Assembly (NCBI GenBank): GCA_021018815.1
Contig: JAITYX010000009.1
Span: forward strand, 6,388,501-6,452,500
Source of the DNA: Talinum fruticosum
Taxonomy: Eukaryota; Streptophyta; Magnoliopsida; Caryophyllales; Talinaceae
DNA: 64,000 nucleotides
Direction: 5' to 3'
The notes beneath the pieces are model-generated. The model made no database searches. It had not been told where the DNA came from and worked only from the letters and a program-made list of their open reading frames with translations. Positions 46,501 through 55,706 of the stretch are shown one piece after another. Made by a program: the position numbers and the translations under genes. Numbering within the stretch: the stretch's first letter is position 1; each line of letters opens with the position of its first letter.

Positions 46501-46920
46501 AAAAGAATAAACGTCCTTCAACTCAACGTTATATATCCATTCCGACTCGGCTCTTTCATCATTCACCTCGGACCGGTGTAACGGTTCTCTTCTCAACGGT
46601 TCAATTTCGAGCGGTTTGACTTCCAACGCCTAGATGTCCGATCACAGCGAGCGAGAGAGAGAAAAGAGATTTTAAAAATAAATTCTGAAATTCTCCACTT
46701 ATCTAGAGATGGTTCCAGAGATTTGAAGTCCACTTTTCTCAACGTTTGAGTTTGACTCGGATAAATTTTCCGAGTGACTCGAAACTAGAAATAAATAATA
46801 CCTATCAGCTCGAGTATCACGAAATCAATCGAACAAATGGCTATTAAAGATTTGAAAGCACATAACGTGTAATCATGCAATGAGATTATCACAAAGAAGG
46901 CACATAATTATGCATTTAGC
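46501..46920 (-). other. F spacer between RNase H and the downstream ORF
   Basis: No coding signal. Corresponds to 5962-6365 of S1, including a related GA/CT run near 46650. Confidence 0.5.
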
Positions 46921-47154
46921 ATTCCAAGCTCATTCCTAATAAAGCAAAACTAATCTTCACCAAGAGGCTTAGTAAAGATATCAGCTAATTGAAGATTAGT
47001 AGGAATGAATTCAAGTTCGATATCACCTTTCTCAGAAGGGTCTCTTAAGAAATAATACATGACCTCAATATGTTTTGTTTTCGAGTGCTTGAACCGGATT
47101 TTGGTGATGCTGATTGCACTTTGATTATCACACTTGATTGGAACCGATTTGAAA
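46921..47154 (-). pseudogene. Sirevirus F RNase H C-terminal part
   Basis: On the minus strand it reads FKSVPIKCDNQSAISITK, then KHSKTKHIEVMYYFLRD and EKGDIELEFIPTNLQLADIFTKPL, ending RNELGM. It starts abruptly at the LTR fragment boundary (47154/47155), so the N-terminal RNase H and the end of the RT, about 465 bp compared with S1, are missing. Confidence 0.85.
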
Positions 47155-48340
47155 TGAAGACTTAGACTTTACTCAAGCACAATTCCGAGTTCTAACAAAG
47201 GAATCAGGTATAAGAATTTCTCACTTATAGAGTTTTGATTCCAAGGCATTCTCTGTACCTTAGAAACTTTTCCGAGTGATATAGTATTTTCTCTAACCGA
47301 TATGACATTGACTTCATGTATTTCTTGCTTGTCTCTAAGTAACTCGGAAAACGAGATATGCACTCACGCTGTCTTACTCGGTTCCGAGTCCCTCATCATT
47401 TAGATTTATCGCATGTTGAAGTGACTAGTATTTTGCTTAACCGCACTCAGGTCCGACTTCATGTTATAAGTCCTATTCTGTTGTAGTCGGCGCTTCTAGT
47501 CCGAACTATGCTTAGTCTAGATTAAGTTTGTTTCGATCGATATTCGTTGTACAACTTGATTCTCGCTTAGACTAACTCGAGATGGAATTTTGAGTTTCAT
47601 GGATTTTAGACTCGGAAAATTCCATTCCTTTTCCGACTCGAGATAATTAGTCGAGTTAATTATCTTAATTATATTATTAATCGTGTCTAATCTTGGACCA
47701 AAGTATTTTATACTTTGAGAACCAATTTGATTTACTTTTGTAGGTTATTCAAATGAGGATACACTTTTGAAATACTAAGTAGCCTGGCTTTAAGACGTCA
47801 AATCACCAGCAGACATGGCTTTTCCCCTTCTCTAACCTAGCCCTAGAAGATTGTGTCAGGGCTGTCTGTTTCCAAATATGGAAAACTGAAATGCCAAGCT
47901 TAACGGTGGTTTCCACCTTTTCCTTCAAGACACCACCAGTGGTTTTGGGACTTCCAAAAGAGTTAAGAACCGTTGCCCAACAAGTCATATCACAACGAGA
48001 TACTTTCCGAGTGACTCGGAAAGTCCTTAACAACGGTCACAAAGGACTCTCAGTCGGAAGATGGACTCAACGGCTATGCTGCCTGGTCATCTATAAATGG
48101 AAGCCAACTCTCAAGACTTGAAGATTGCCGAATCTATTGTTAATACATACTTGAGCAAAAGTCATTGTATTCACTTTTAATCTTCTACTTACAACTCCCA
48201 CTCTGTAATTCATTATATTCCGAGTTGTAAGGTCTTGTACTTCGTTGCAATCACTTTCTTCTTACTTTCTAAGTAAGGTCCCTTAGCTGAGTTGTAAAGG
48301 TTAACTCGACTTAGTTGTCCCTAGTCTGTAAGGGTTATCT
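47155..48340 (+). repeat. Opposite-strand Sirevirus LTR fragment inside F
   Basis: Plus-strand LTR sequence starting exactly at TGAAGACTTAGAC. It contains the TATA box (48092-48099) and runs to about 'gggttatctcgac', where minus-strand RT coding resumes. It lacks roughly the last 300-400 bp of the LTR, including the CA end. It is very similar to F's own 3' LTR but inverted relative to it. It replaces about 465 bp of pol. Confidence 0.85.
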
Positions 48341-48643
48341 CGACTAAGTTCGAGTTCCGAGTCAAGTTTTATATCTGCTGCTTATGGGTGTAGATGCGTG
48401 CTTTGCATCTTGGAGTTTGTATTTCTTCAACGGCTCCTTGGTATACTTTGATTGATGGACATAGATTTCATCTTTGTCTTGTTTGATTTGTTGACCAAGG
48501 AAGAAATTGAGTTCTCCCATCATACTCATTTGGAATTCTCGACTCATTAACTCGGAAAATTCTCGACACGAAATTTCATTAGTTGCTCCAAAAATTATAT
48601 CATCAACATAGATTTGAACAATAAGGAAATCTTTCCCCTTGGT
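48341..48643 (-). pseudogene. Sirevirus F reverse transcriptase fragment
   Basis: On the minus strand it reads KGKDFLIVQIYVDDIIFGATNE (catalytic YVDDI, about 48622-48608), then REFQMSMMGELNFFLGQQIKQDKDEIYVHQSKYTKE and LQDAKHASTPISS. Both ends are abrupt: the CACTA-like sequence on the right, the LTR fragment on the left. Confidence 0.9.
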
Positions 48644-48647
48644 TTTA

Positions 48648-48929
48648 TAAATTAGTAATGAAATAGCAACGGAATAGTCGATTACGCCGCTAAAATCGCT
48701 GACTGAACGGTATGTTCAGTCACTAATGTTAGCGACGAAATCAAATTCCGTCGCTAATCCGTTGCTAATCGGAGACGAAATTGTAAAATTTTGTCGCTAA
48801 TTATCAGCAACGCAAAAAATAGTAGCTGAATTTTTCTGTCGCAAATTCCATCGCCAATTGTGAAATTCCGTCGCTAATCGACATTATTTTGTCGATATTT
48901 ACGTCGCTATATGACGATTTTTAGTAGTG
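48648..48929. mobile_element. CACTA-type terminal fragment or mini-CACTA
   Basis: The right end reads tttttagtagtg on the plus strand, the complement of CACTACTAAAAA. Internally the phrase 'cgtcgctaat' and its complement recur in both orientations, as in the subterminal region of the large CACTA element (60960-61320). The left edge (agtaatgaaatagcaacgg) weakly resembles an opposite terminus, so this may be a complete 280-bp non-autonomous copy. No coding capacity. Confidence 0.65.
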
Positions 48930-49124
48930 TACAAACTGTTATTTAGTACAAACAAATAGAAAGGACAAATAACAAAACCTTGTCCGAAACCACCGGGGTT
49001 TTAGGAATCTAATACCACGGCCATTACATATCTACCTCGAGAGATAATACCAAATTCGGAATAAGTCGAGTTTGATTTATATGCTTTGAATTCTATAACA
49101 TTAGCTACAATACCACATTGTATC
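48930..49124. other. Unassigned short spacer
   Basis: Does not continue element F, so F's missing part is not simply displaced across the mini-CACTA. No gene signal. Confidence 0.4.
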
Positions 49125-49739
49125 TGTTTCCGGAGAAAAACGAGTTGATGATGTGGATTGATGATTCGGAGAGAGGAAGGATTTAACGCTTCGATTCCGA
49201 GGACGTGGCACGATCGATTTGATTCCGCGAGATGACCGCTCGAACCTGCAAAGGCGAAGCCCGGGTGGTGGATCCCGGGAACGCCCTTCGACGCTCAATT
49301 TAGTATCGGATTTGATTGAAAGGATCGAGGAGATCTTCCTCGATGTGCGTGGGGATTCCTTGGGAGACGAGAAGATTTCCAAAGATGGAAATTCTCGGGA
49401 TGAGTGTCGATGAACGTTGCTGAACGTTGATGAATGTGGATGAGTGTTGAGAGCTTAGGAGCTTGAGAGTTTGGATTATCGGAAAGATGATATTTCTTGT
49501 CCAAGTGAACATAACATGCCTTGGGATTAAGAAATGGTGAGTATTTATAGGAGATTTTAAAGGGGTAAAACAAGTACTTTACCGTGGTTTAGGGAAAAAC
49601 CCTAGCCCTAAGGGCTTTGGGCTTTACCTGGCCCGTTAAGGGTTGGTTTTGGCCAATTCCTCCCTTATCCAACTGATTAAGCCCGGTTGGCTGGTGACGT
49701 AGCGGGTGAGTTGGAACTGTTCGGGAAATACCCGAATCA
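49125..49739 (-). repeat. Gypsy C 3' LTR
   Basis: 615 bp, matching both gypsy A LTRs. In minus orientation it starts TGATTCGGG. The polypurine tract gaggggctaaa (minus strand, 49740-49750) is adjacent. A minus-strand TATA-like motif lies near 49538-49545. Confidence 0.9.
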
Positions 49740-49829
49740 TTTAGCCCCTCACGTTCTGCTCGCATGTCGCCCGAGGTAGGTTGGTGGAATGTCGAGCCCA
49801 TTCCGCTATGCCTTTATGACCCCAAGTTC

Positions 49830-49840
49830 TTATAAATAGG
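49830..49840 (+). promoter_or_regulatory. Plus-strand TATA box beside the gypsy C 3' LTR
   Basis: ttataaatagg followed by 'ggtgaatcttgag', identical in placement to 15375-15384 in element A. It is about 115 bp upstream of the plus-strand ORF at 49946. Confidence 0.55.
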
Positions 49841-49945
49841 GGTGAATCTTGAGAAGGATAGCCAGTTTCCACTTCTTCATTCTTCTCCTTTCTTTTGCGT
49901 TGGAAACAAGGACTGCACGGAGAGCTTCCTATTGGATAGGAAAGG

Positions 49946-50341
49946 TTGTGCCCCGGCTTCAACCGAGCCGAGGCCGAGCAAGCAGCTATTGAGTATCGCC
50001 GACCATCCTTTGTCGTGGAGGTGTTCTATCGACTTCTCGTCACCGACGCTTTGAAGATGGAATTGATCAACGATCGCGCAAAGTATCTCGGGTTGCTTCA
50101 AGTTGCACTCCGTCCCGAGTGGCGTATACTTGAGGGTTGGGTGGAGTGCAACCACGATCGTATCATCGAGCTTCAATCGGTGAACCTTAATTCCTCGGCC
50201 AACATTGCTATCGGAGGAGGAACCACTCCCGGCGTTGGCTCATCATCCGACCCTCCCTTGGAGAGTGATGAGTCGAGTAGATGGCCCTCCTACTTCCTCT
50301 TATCATGGCCGAAGGGACTAGCCCAAGGAGAAGGGAAGTAG
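49946..50341 (+). CDS. Small antisense ORF of gypsy C, unknown protein
   Basis: An open frame on the strand opposite to gag-pol: LCPGFNRAEAEQAAIEYRRP, then VVEVFYRLLVTDALKMELIND and RPEWRILEGWVECNHDRIIEL, ending in a Ser/Pro part. Frames downstream of the stop give a Glu-rich tail (GGEEEESSGG, about 50350-50430), so the true protein may be longer with a frame break near 50341. The start codon is uncertain; coding similarity begins upstream near 49930. A related but frame-shifted copy lies at 15480-15720 in element A and keeps FNRxEAEQ and the FYxLL...DAxKxxLIN pattern. No family recognised. 'aatgaatgaatgaa' near 50570 could be the polyadenylation region. Confidence 0.5.
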   Translation: MCPGFNRAEAEQAAIEYRRPSFVVEVFYRLLVTDALKMELINDRAKYLGLLQVALRPEWRILEGWVECNHDRIIELQSVNLNSSANIAIGGGTTPGVGSSSDPPLESDESSRWPSYFLLSWPKGLAQGEGK

Positions 50342-50696
50342 CCTCCCGGTGGAGAAGAAGAGGAATCTTCCGGCGGAGAAGAGGAGGAACCTTCCGGCAG
50401 AGAAGAAGAGGAACATTCCAAAGGGGAAGTGAGATGACGGTCGTTGTTATCCTTTCGTCCGAGTAGTGTAGCTGTAGTGTAGTAGTGTAACCGTGGTGTT
50501 GTAGCATAGTATCTTTAACTTTAGACGCCTTGTTTCCCTTGTAATGGCGCGTTGCGCATTCTCGTCTCAATGAATGAATGAACGAATGAAGTTCGCTTTG
50601 TTAACTTTGCTTTTCTTCGCCTTCCTGTCTTGTCGTTGACTTTCTGTTGTGAAGAATGATTTTTACTTAGCCCCTTGGGCTTAGAGAGTAATCTTT

Positions 50697-50990
50697 GAGT
50701 GACTTTTCAGCTCCCGGAGGCTTGAAAGTGCTTGAGTATGGATATCTCGCTAGGGAACATCCCACGAAGAACGCGACCTCTTAACTTTAAGTTAGGAGTG
50801 CGAGTGCCCATGACGGAATGGGTCTTTGCGCGACCTTTCGATTCTCGAAGGTTCAAAAGTGCGTGAATCTCGCTAGGGAACATCCCACGGAGAACGCGAC
50901 CCCCAACCTTACGTTAGGAGTGCGAGTACCCATGACGGAATGGATCTTTGCGCGACCTTTCAGCTCCCGGAGGCTTGAAAGTGCTTTAGA
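50697..50990 (+). repeat. About 123-bp tandem repeats in gypsy C
   Basis: Two full copies and a partial one, anchored by 'ctcgctaggg' at 50746 and 50869. Same repeat as 16360-16770 in element A. Confidence 0.85.
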
Positions 50991-52690
50991 GATAGCTTCT
51001 TGAAGGGTACCACTTTATGGCGTTTAGAGTCGCTTTTCGGCTCCGGAGGCCAAGTTGTCGCTGAGTTCAAATTGACTCCGAACCCCAAAGGATAGCCCCT
51101 TGTGAAGGTAGAGATGCGACTTGTTAGCCCTCGGAGGCTAAGTCGTTGCTTGACGAGTGTTCGGGCCTTGTTCGTTTTGTTTTTGCAATTCTTGCAATTT
51201 TTGTGATTGATTTTTGAATTTTTTTCGAAGACTCCTAAACTCGACCACTCGTATCGACCCCTAAAACCGACTCCTAAGACCGACTCCTCACACCGATCCT
51301 TTGCCTCGCTCTGCTCTCACCTCCTCGGCCCACTCTCTCTTTCTCTCGCTGGGCCTGCCCCTTTGGCCGACCTCTCTCCCTCTCGGCTCCCTCTCTCTCC
51401 GGTTGGGCTGCCCCCTTAGCCCACCTTTCCTCCCCCGGCTCCCTATCACTCCTGCAGTTCTCTCCCCCACCTGGGCCCGCTTCCCCCTTTTGGCCCACAC
51501 TTTCGAATCCCCTTCCCTCCCGCCGCTCTCTCTCCTTCTTGCCCTAGTCGCGTGCCCCCTCTCTCTGCTGCTGCATTCCGCCACCGAGCCCGAGTACGCC
51601 CCCTTCCCTATTTCTCGGGGCTACTCAGCCCCCTCTCCGGCCCCGACCCCTCCCCCTCACTCTCGCTCAATCCCTCTCCCCTCGGTCCCCTATTTTGTTA
51701 CTCGTCCCCACTCCCCGACCGCACCTGGCTAGACCCCCTTCCCCAGGCACCGACCGCTCGGGCCGATCCCCGAGACGGCCCCCACCGAGTCCCCCACTCT
51801 CTCGGCCACTCTCACGCTCTCTACTCCCTCTCACTATCGGCTCTGTCTCGCCGACTCTCTCTTCTCTTGGACTCGGTTCTTCCGGACCGACCCCTCACTC
51901 TCTCATCCTCTCGCTCACACTCTCCGCTTCCTCACGCTCTCTCTGCTCTCTCTCACTAACTGCACTCCTCAACTCTCTCGCTCCTGCCGCCTCTCGCCGG
52001 ACTCGATTCTCCCGGACGGACCCCCACCCCGACCCCGAGATCGACCCCTCCCTCGACCCCTCACATCGACCCCTCACTCTCTCACCATCTCGCTCACGCT
52101 CTCCGCTCTCTCTCTCACTCGCTCGCTCGGCCCTCTCTCTCCTCTCGGACTCGGTTCTCCTCGGACCGACCCCCACCCCGACCCCGAGACCGACCCCTCC
52201 CCGACCCCTCACACCGACCCCTCACTCTCTCACCATCTCGCTCACGCTCTCGCTCTCTCTCTCGCTCGCTCGGCCCTCTCTCGCTAACTCTCTCTCCTCT
52301 CGGACTCCATCGGTCCCGGACCACCCCGACCCCGAGACCGAGCCCTCCCCCGACCCCTTACTCTCTCCTCCTCTCGCTCACACTCTCCGCTCCCTCACGC
52401 TCGGCTCTCTCTCCTCTCGGACCCTACGGCCCCGGACCGACCTCCCACCCCGACCCCAGAGACCGACCCTCGCCCCTCTACGCCCGACCCTATCGAAGCG
52501 GACACCAAAAATACCCAAACCCTAACCCTAATCCTAGCCCTAGACATTTTAATTTTTAATTTTTAATTTTTTATTTAATTTTTGCTTGAGCGTAAAACCC
52601 GGCATTTGTTAATTCGAATTTTGAATTTCGAATTTTTAAATTCGATCTTGTGCGGGGAGACAGTGTCGATTCCAACCGATTCGACTAATC
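50991..52690. other. Gypsy C spacer: CT/GC-rich low-complexity block and AT-rich tail
   Basis: From about 51240 to 52500 the plus strand is a long pyrimidine-rich, low-complexity stretch built from 'ctctctc', 'gctcgctc' and 'accgacccct' phrases; 51840-52500 has longer imperfect repeats ('ctcactctctcaccatctcgctcacgctctc'-like). Long frames in it reflect the composition and are not supported as genes. At 52513-52540 there is a short run of 'ccctaa/ccctag'-like units, followed by AT-rich sequence (52545-52640). Element A has a shorter GC-rich counterpart. Confidence 0.6.
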
Positions 52691-52703
52691 AGGAAGGGAG
52701 CTC

Positions 52704-52711
52704 TATATAAA
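52704..52711 (+). promoter_or_regulatory. Plus-strand TATA box of the large antisense gene
   Basis: tatataaa in the context 'agctctatataaaccgcc', about 620 bp upstream of the candidate start codon at 53332. Leader-like sequence with a possible donor (gag|gtatat, 52831) follows. Only the plus strand fits. Confidence 0.55.
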
Positions 52712-54243
52712 CCGCCTCTTGACATTCCTCTTCATTATCCAGGAAATAATTCTCAAAGTGAAGGAGAGAGCACTTGGAAGGAGCCTTTAAGCTAGACTGG
52801 GGCATTCATCATCTTCATTGAATTTTTGAGGTATATCTTTGAATAACCCACTTGTAGTTGAATATTCAAGTAGATGCATGCCTTAGAATAATGGGTAGAT
52901 CCAAGGATACTGTTGCGAGCCAGACATGATAGTTTGTCGCGTAATTGTGCCTCGGATAGAGACTTGTTGCGCTATGTGGATGGGTGTAGTAATGATGGTG
53001 TTGTAGGGAGTGAGTCTCTAGGAGTGGTTGCGTCTGCCGACTTAGAGGTTTTCCGCGAACCTTGATAGTCATCCCGACGTAGCTTCTCGTGAGCTAGTTG
53101 TGGCTAGTCGCGCGCCATGGCGGCAAATTCTTGCGCTAGCGCAGCTTGCGGAGGCCATCCCTTTGGCAGCGCTACCCGCGACTTCGATTCCCTTTATGAA
53201 AGGTCCCCACTCCCGGTCTCAATAGTTGTTCTCGGGAGGTGGTTTGCCGTTGGGAAGTTAAAAGGAGTCATGGTCTCCGAGGATAAGTGACATTTACGGG
53301 TTGTACCTTGCAAGATTCCGATAGTGGGGTTATGGCTAGGCTTAAGACTACCTATACACCCAAGACCATGGATGAGCTCTGCGGGATGGGTATTCCGAGT
53401 TAATTCCCAATTCTTAGATATTTCTTTAGATGATGAGGCCACCTCGTCTTTTACGCCACTTAATGAGACGGATGATTTAGTTGAGTCGTTGCTCGAGAGG
53501 TCGGACCCTAGTGACGGTCCGGGTTCTCACTTTATCGATCCACACTTTACGAATGACATGGTACAGGCGTCGAGGCTCTTCGGCCAATATTGCATCCCCG
53601 ATAGTTATAGGATTCTGGTTCCGTTGAAGCGGGACACGGTCAAGTCCCCCTCCAGGGTGTCGCGCTTTTATAAATCGGCACTCAATAGTGGGGTGCGGTT
53701 TCCACTCCATCCTTTAGTTGTATCGATATGCAATAAGTTCAACCTGGCCCCGCCCGATTGTTCCCAATTCATGGCGCTCGATTTGTTCGTTCATCGCCAC
53801 TTGTGAAATAAAAGACCTCCCTTGTAACTTAGAATTGTTCACCCTCCTCCACGGCTTTTAGAAGAGCACCTCCTTAGACGGTGAACGAGGGTGGTACAAC
53901 TTCCCGAATAAGAGGGGATACATGACCGCCATGGGTAGGGCATAATAAATCCATAAGTGGAAGTATGAGTTTCTCTTTGTAGAGAAGTTGGATGGGGAGT
54001 GGGATGTCCTCGCTTGGAGTGATGAGGAGGAAGTCGTCAAGATGCCCGGTTCTCTCTGCGCGGTTTATCATTCCGAGGTATACGCCGTAGCGGAGTACTT
54101 TCGCACCGGGAGGTACCCCATCCAACAAGGGAAGGAAAGAAAGAAAGGCTTCCTTCTAACTGGCTTCCCAAGAGGGAGTACTTCAAGAAGAACTTGTTCC
54201 TCGTCGCTGCTTGGATTGGCTCTCGATTCGAAACTTCCATAGG

Positions 54244-54313
54244 GTACTTATTCCACCTCATGTTTGTTTTTGTTCATGTTTCGAACTGACTCGACTTTGG
54301 TTTGTTTTTGTAG
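54244..54313 (+). other. Predicted intron of the antisense gene (70 nt)
   Basis: Donor gtactt, T-rich tract, acceptor tttttgtag. Sequence on both sides has coding character only in the plus direction. Confidence 0.55.
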
Positions 54314-54512
54314 ATCAGCGAGGGCTCTCCTATCTAGGGCCATGGCCGATCGCTCTCCGCGCCACGGGGTGATCGGGATACGAATCCCTCCCCCAAGGCA
54401 AGGATGCCACAAGTAGGGGCAAGCGGGGAAAGCGTCGGAGCCGCGTTCTTCGACTCGCCATTATCCCTATGATCGGCATTTTCAAGGGAGCTCCTCCAAT
54501 AAGCCTCCCGTG

Positions 54513-54589
54513 GTAAGCCTTACTTCCTCTGTCACATCCTTTGCGTTCGAGTCTTTGATTTCATGCTAACACTACCTTCTTTGTTATAG
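54513..54589 (+). other. Predicted intron of the antisense gene (77 nt)
   Basis: Donor gtaagc, branch-point-like tgctaac (54564-54570), acceptor ttgttatag. Textbook plant intron signals on the plus strand. Confidence 0.65.
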
Positions 54590-54895
54590 GCTGGTCCTCC
54601 TCCGGCTGAGAAGAGTCAAGCATCGCCCGCTTCAACATCGGGGTGGGGGTCGGTTAGTACGGGGATCATCTAACTCGAGCAAGCGCTCGAGGGACGCTCG
54701 GACCTTTCTTCCCCGAGGAACGACTCCCAGCACGAGCGGCAAGGAGGTGTACTTGGGTCTCCAATCTCGCTGCTTTCGAGTGCTGATCCAGGACACCAAG
54801 TCTATCATGGTGGATAACCTTCGAAGGCTTATGGCGACGCTCCTCATAAGGATGTCGCTTCTCCTGTTTCTGCTGCGTCGGTGACCGCGGTCGAG

Positions 54896-54961
54896 GTAAA
54901 GAATAACCTTTCTTATACTTGTGTTTTTTGCTTTTCGAGTTATAATTCTTTAATTCCGCAG
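54896..54961 (+). other. Predicted intron of the antisense gene (66 nt)
   Basis: Donor gtaaag, T-rich centre, acceptor taattccgcag. The next exon opens with AFIKVLEAIESQSTSSS. Confidence 0.6.
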
Positions 54962-55480
54962 GCCTTCATCAAAGTCCTGGAGGCCATAGAGTCCCAGTCC
55001 ACCTCCTCGAGTGCTGCGAAGGAGGTATCTTCTCTTCGGGGCTCTTTGAAGAAGCTCTCGAGGAGAAGAAGGATGAGGCCGATCGATTCTAAGGGGAAGT
55101 GAGCAAGTTGAAGGCCCAACTGGGGGCTTCCTAAGGGCGCGAGCAGGATCCGAGGGCACAACTAGAGGCCATGAAGGCTCAATTGGAGGCCGCTCGAGGG
55201 AAAGAGTGAGACCTCGAGGCTCGCGTTGGAGCTGCCCGCGAGAAGGCTCGTAGTTGGAGGTTGTGCTTCGAGTCTACGCAAGAGATTGACGCCGAGGCGA
55301 GGATGCAACCCTCAAGAGGCTTCTTGTGTTGGTCTCTCCAGCCTTGGGCGAGGAGGCGAGGGGCTAGAGCAATGGCTGGCCTACGCCAATATCCTTTACT
55401 CTAAGGCCTTTGCCTCCCGCTCGAACTCTCCGGCCGAGAGCACTCCGGAGGACGGTGAGATTCCCCCGAGGGTAGAGCGA

Positions 55481-55689
55481 TGACCAGGTTGGGGATGACC
55501 CTAAGGACTAGCCTCCGTTCTCCTTCCCCCTTCCTAACCCTTAGGATTGATTTTGATGGCTTGCATGCCATGTGTTTTTGAATGGCCTGTGTGTCGTATA
55601 ACTTGATACTTCGCTACTTTGGATTCATTTTGCCTTGAAAAAGCATCCGACAATGCTCAATCCATTGATGTACCTCGGAATTTAAATTA
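55481..55689. other. Gypsy C sequence up to the CACTA boundary
   Basis: Resembles 18350-18400 of element A ('cttgatacttcgctactttgg' against 'cttgacactctgctacttta'). It continues as gypsy to about 55650, and the exact CACTA boundary is not resolvable by eye. Confidence 0.45.
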
Positions 55690-55706
55690 TGCCTTGTTGC
55701 TCTCCA

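Larger units (their letters stand above)
42627..48643 (-). mobile_element. Sirevirus-type copia element F (minus strand, rearranged and truncated)
   Basis: Same family as S1. The 3' LTR is on the left (42627-44198), followed rightward by the purine tract, the extra downstream ORF, the RNase H end, an opposite-strand LTR fragment and part of the RT. The RT stops at KTK near 48643, where a CACTA-like sequence begins. Protease, gag and a minus-strand 5' LTR are absent from the window. The last bases of the element (cgaaggtttg) carry C in place of T at the terminal TG/CA end. Confidence 0.85.
53100..55480 (+). pseudogene. Intron-containing antisense gene of gypsy C ('putative gypsy type transposon' domain plus coiled coil)
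   Basis: Encoded opposite to gag-pol. The candidate start (53332) reads MARLKTTYTPKTMDELCGMGIP; after a one-base frame break it continues VNSQFLDISLDDEATSSF, then IDPHFTNDMVQASRLFGQYCIP and VRFPLHPLVVSICNKFNLAPPD (53690-53760). The last block fits the FPLHPFVxxxLxxFNLAPxQ signature of the Pfam family named putative gypsy type transposon (PF04195, as I recall it). A later block reads WKYEFLFVEKLDGEWDVLAW (53958-54017). Three short introns with GT-AG ends follow. The final exon encodes a coiled-coil-like, Glu/Lys/Ala-rich segment (KLKAQLGAS, AQLEAMKAQLEAARGKE; 55080-55210). Stops and frame shifts near 53395, 53806 and 55080 make this copy defective. Related proteins are often annotated in plants; their role in transposition is unknown. 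Confidence 0.65.

Noticed and set aside
51695..52525. Long plus-strand open frame (over 270 codons) in the CT-rich block, with long minus-strand Arg/Glu frames opposite it
   Set aside because: Composition-driven. The stretch is low-complexity pyrimidine repeat, all frames are Ser/Pro/Leu/Arg-rich, and it sits in a retroelement spacer.
52513..52540. Telomere-like 'ccctaa' units
   Set aside because: Only about four degenerate units inside a gypsy spacer. Similar 'aaccctagccctaa' phrases occur in the LTRs, so not an interstitial telomere.
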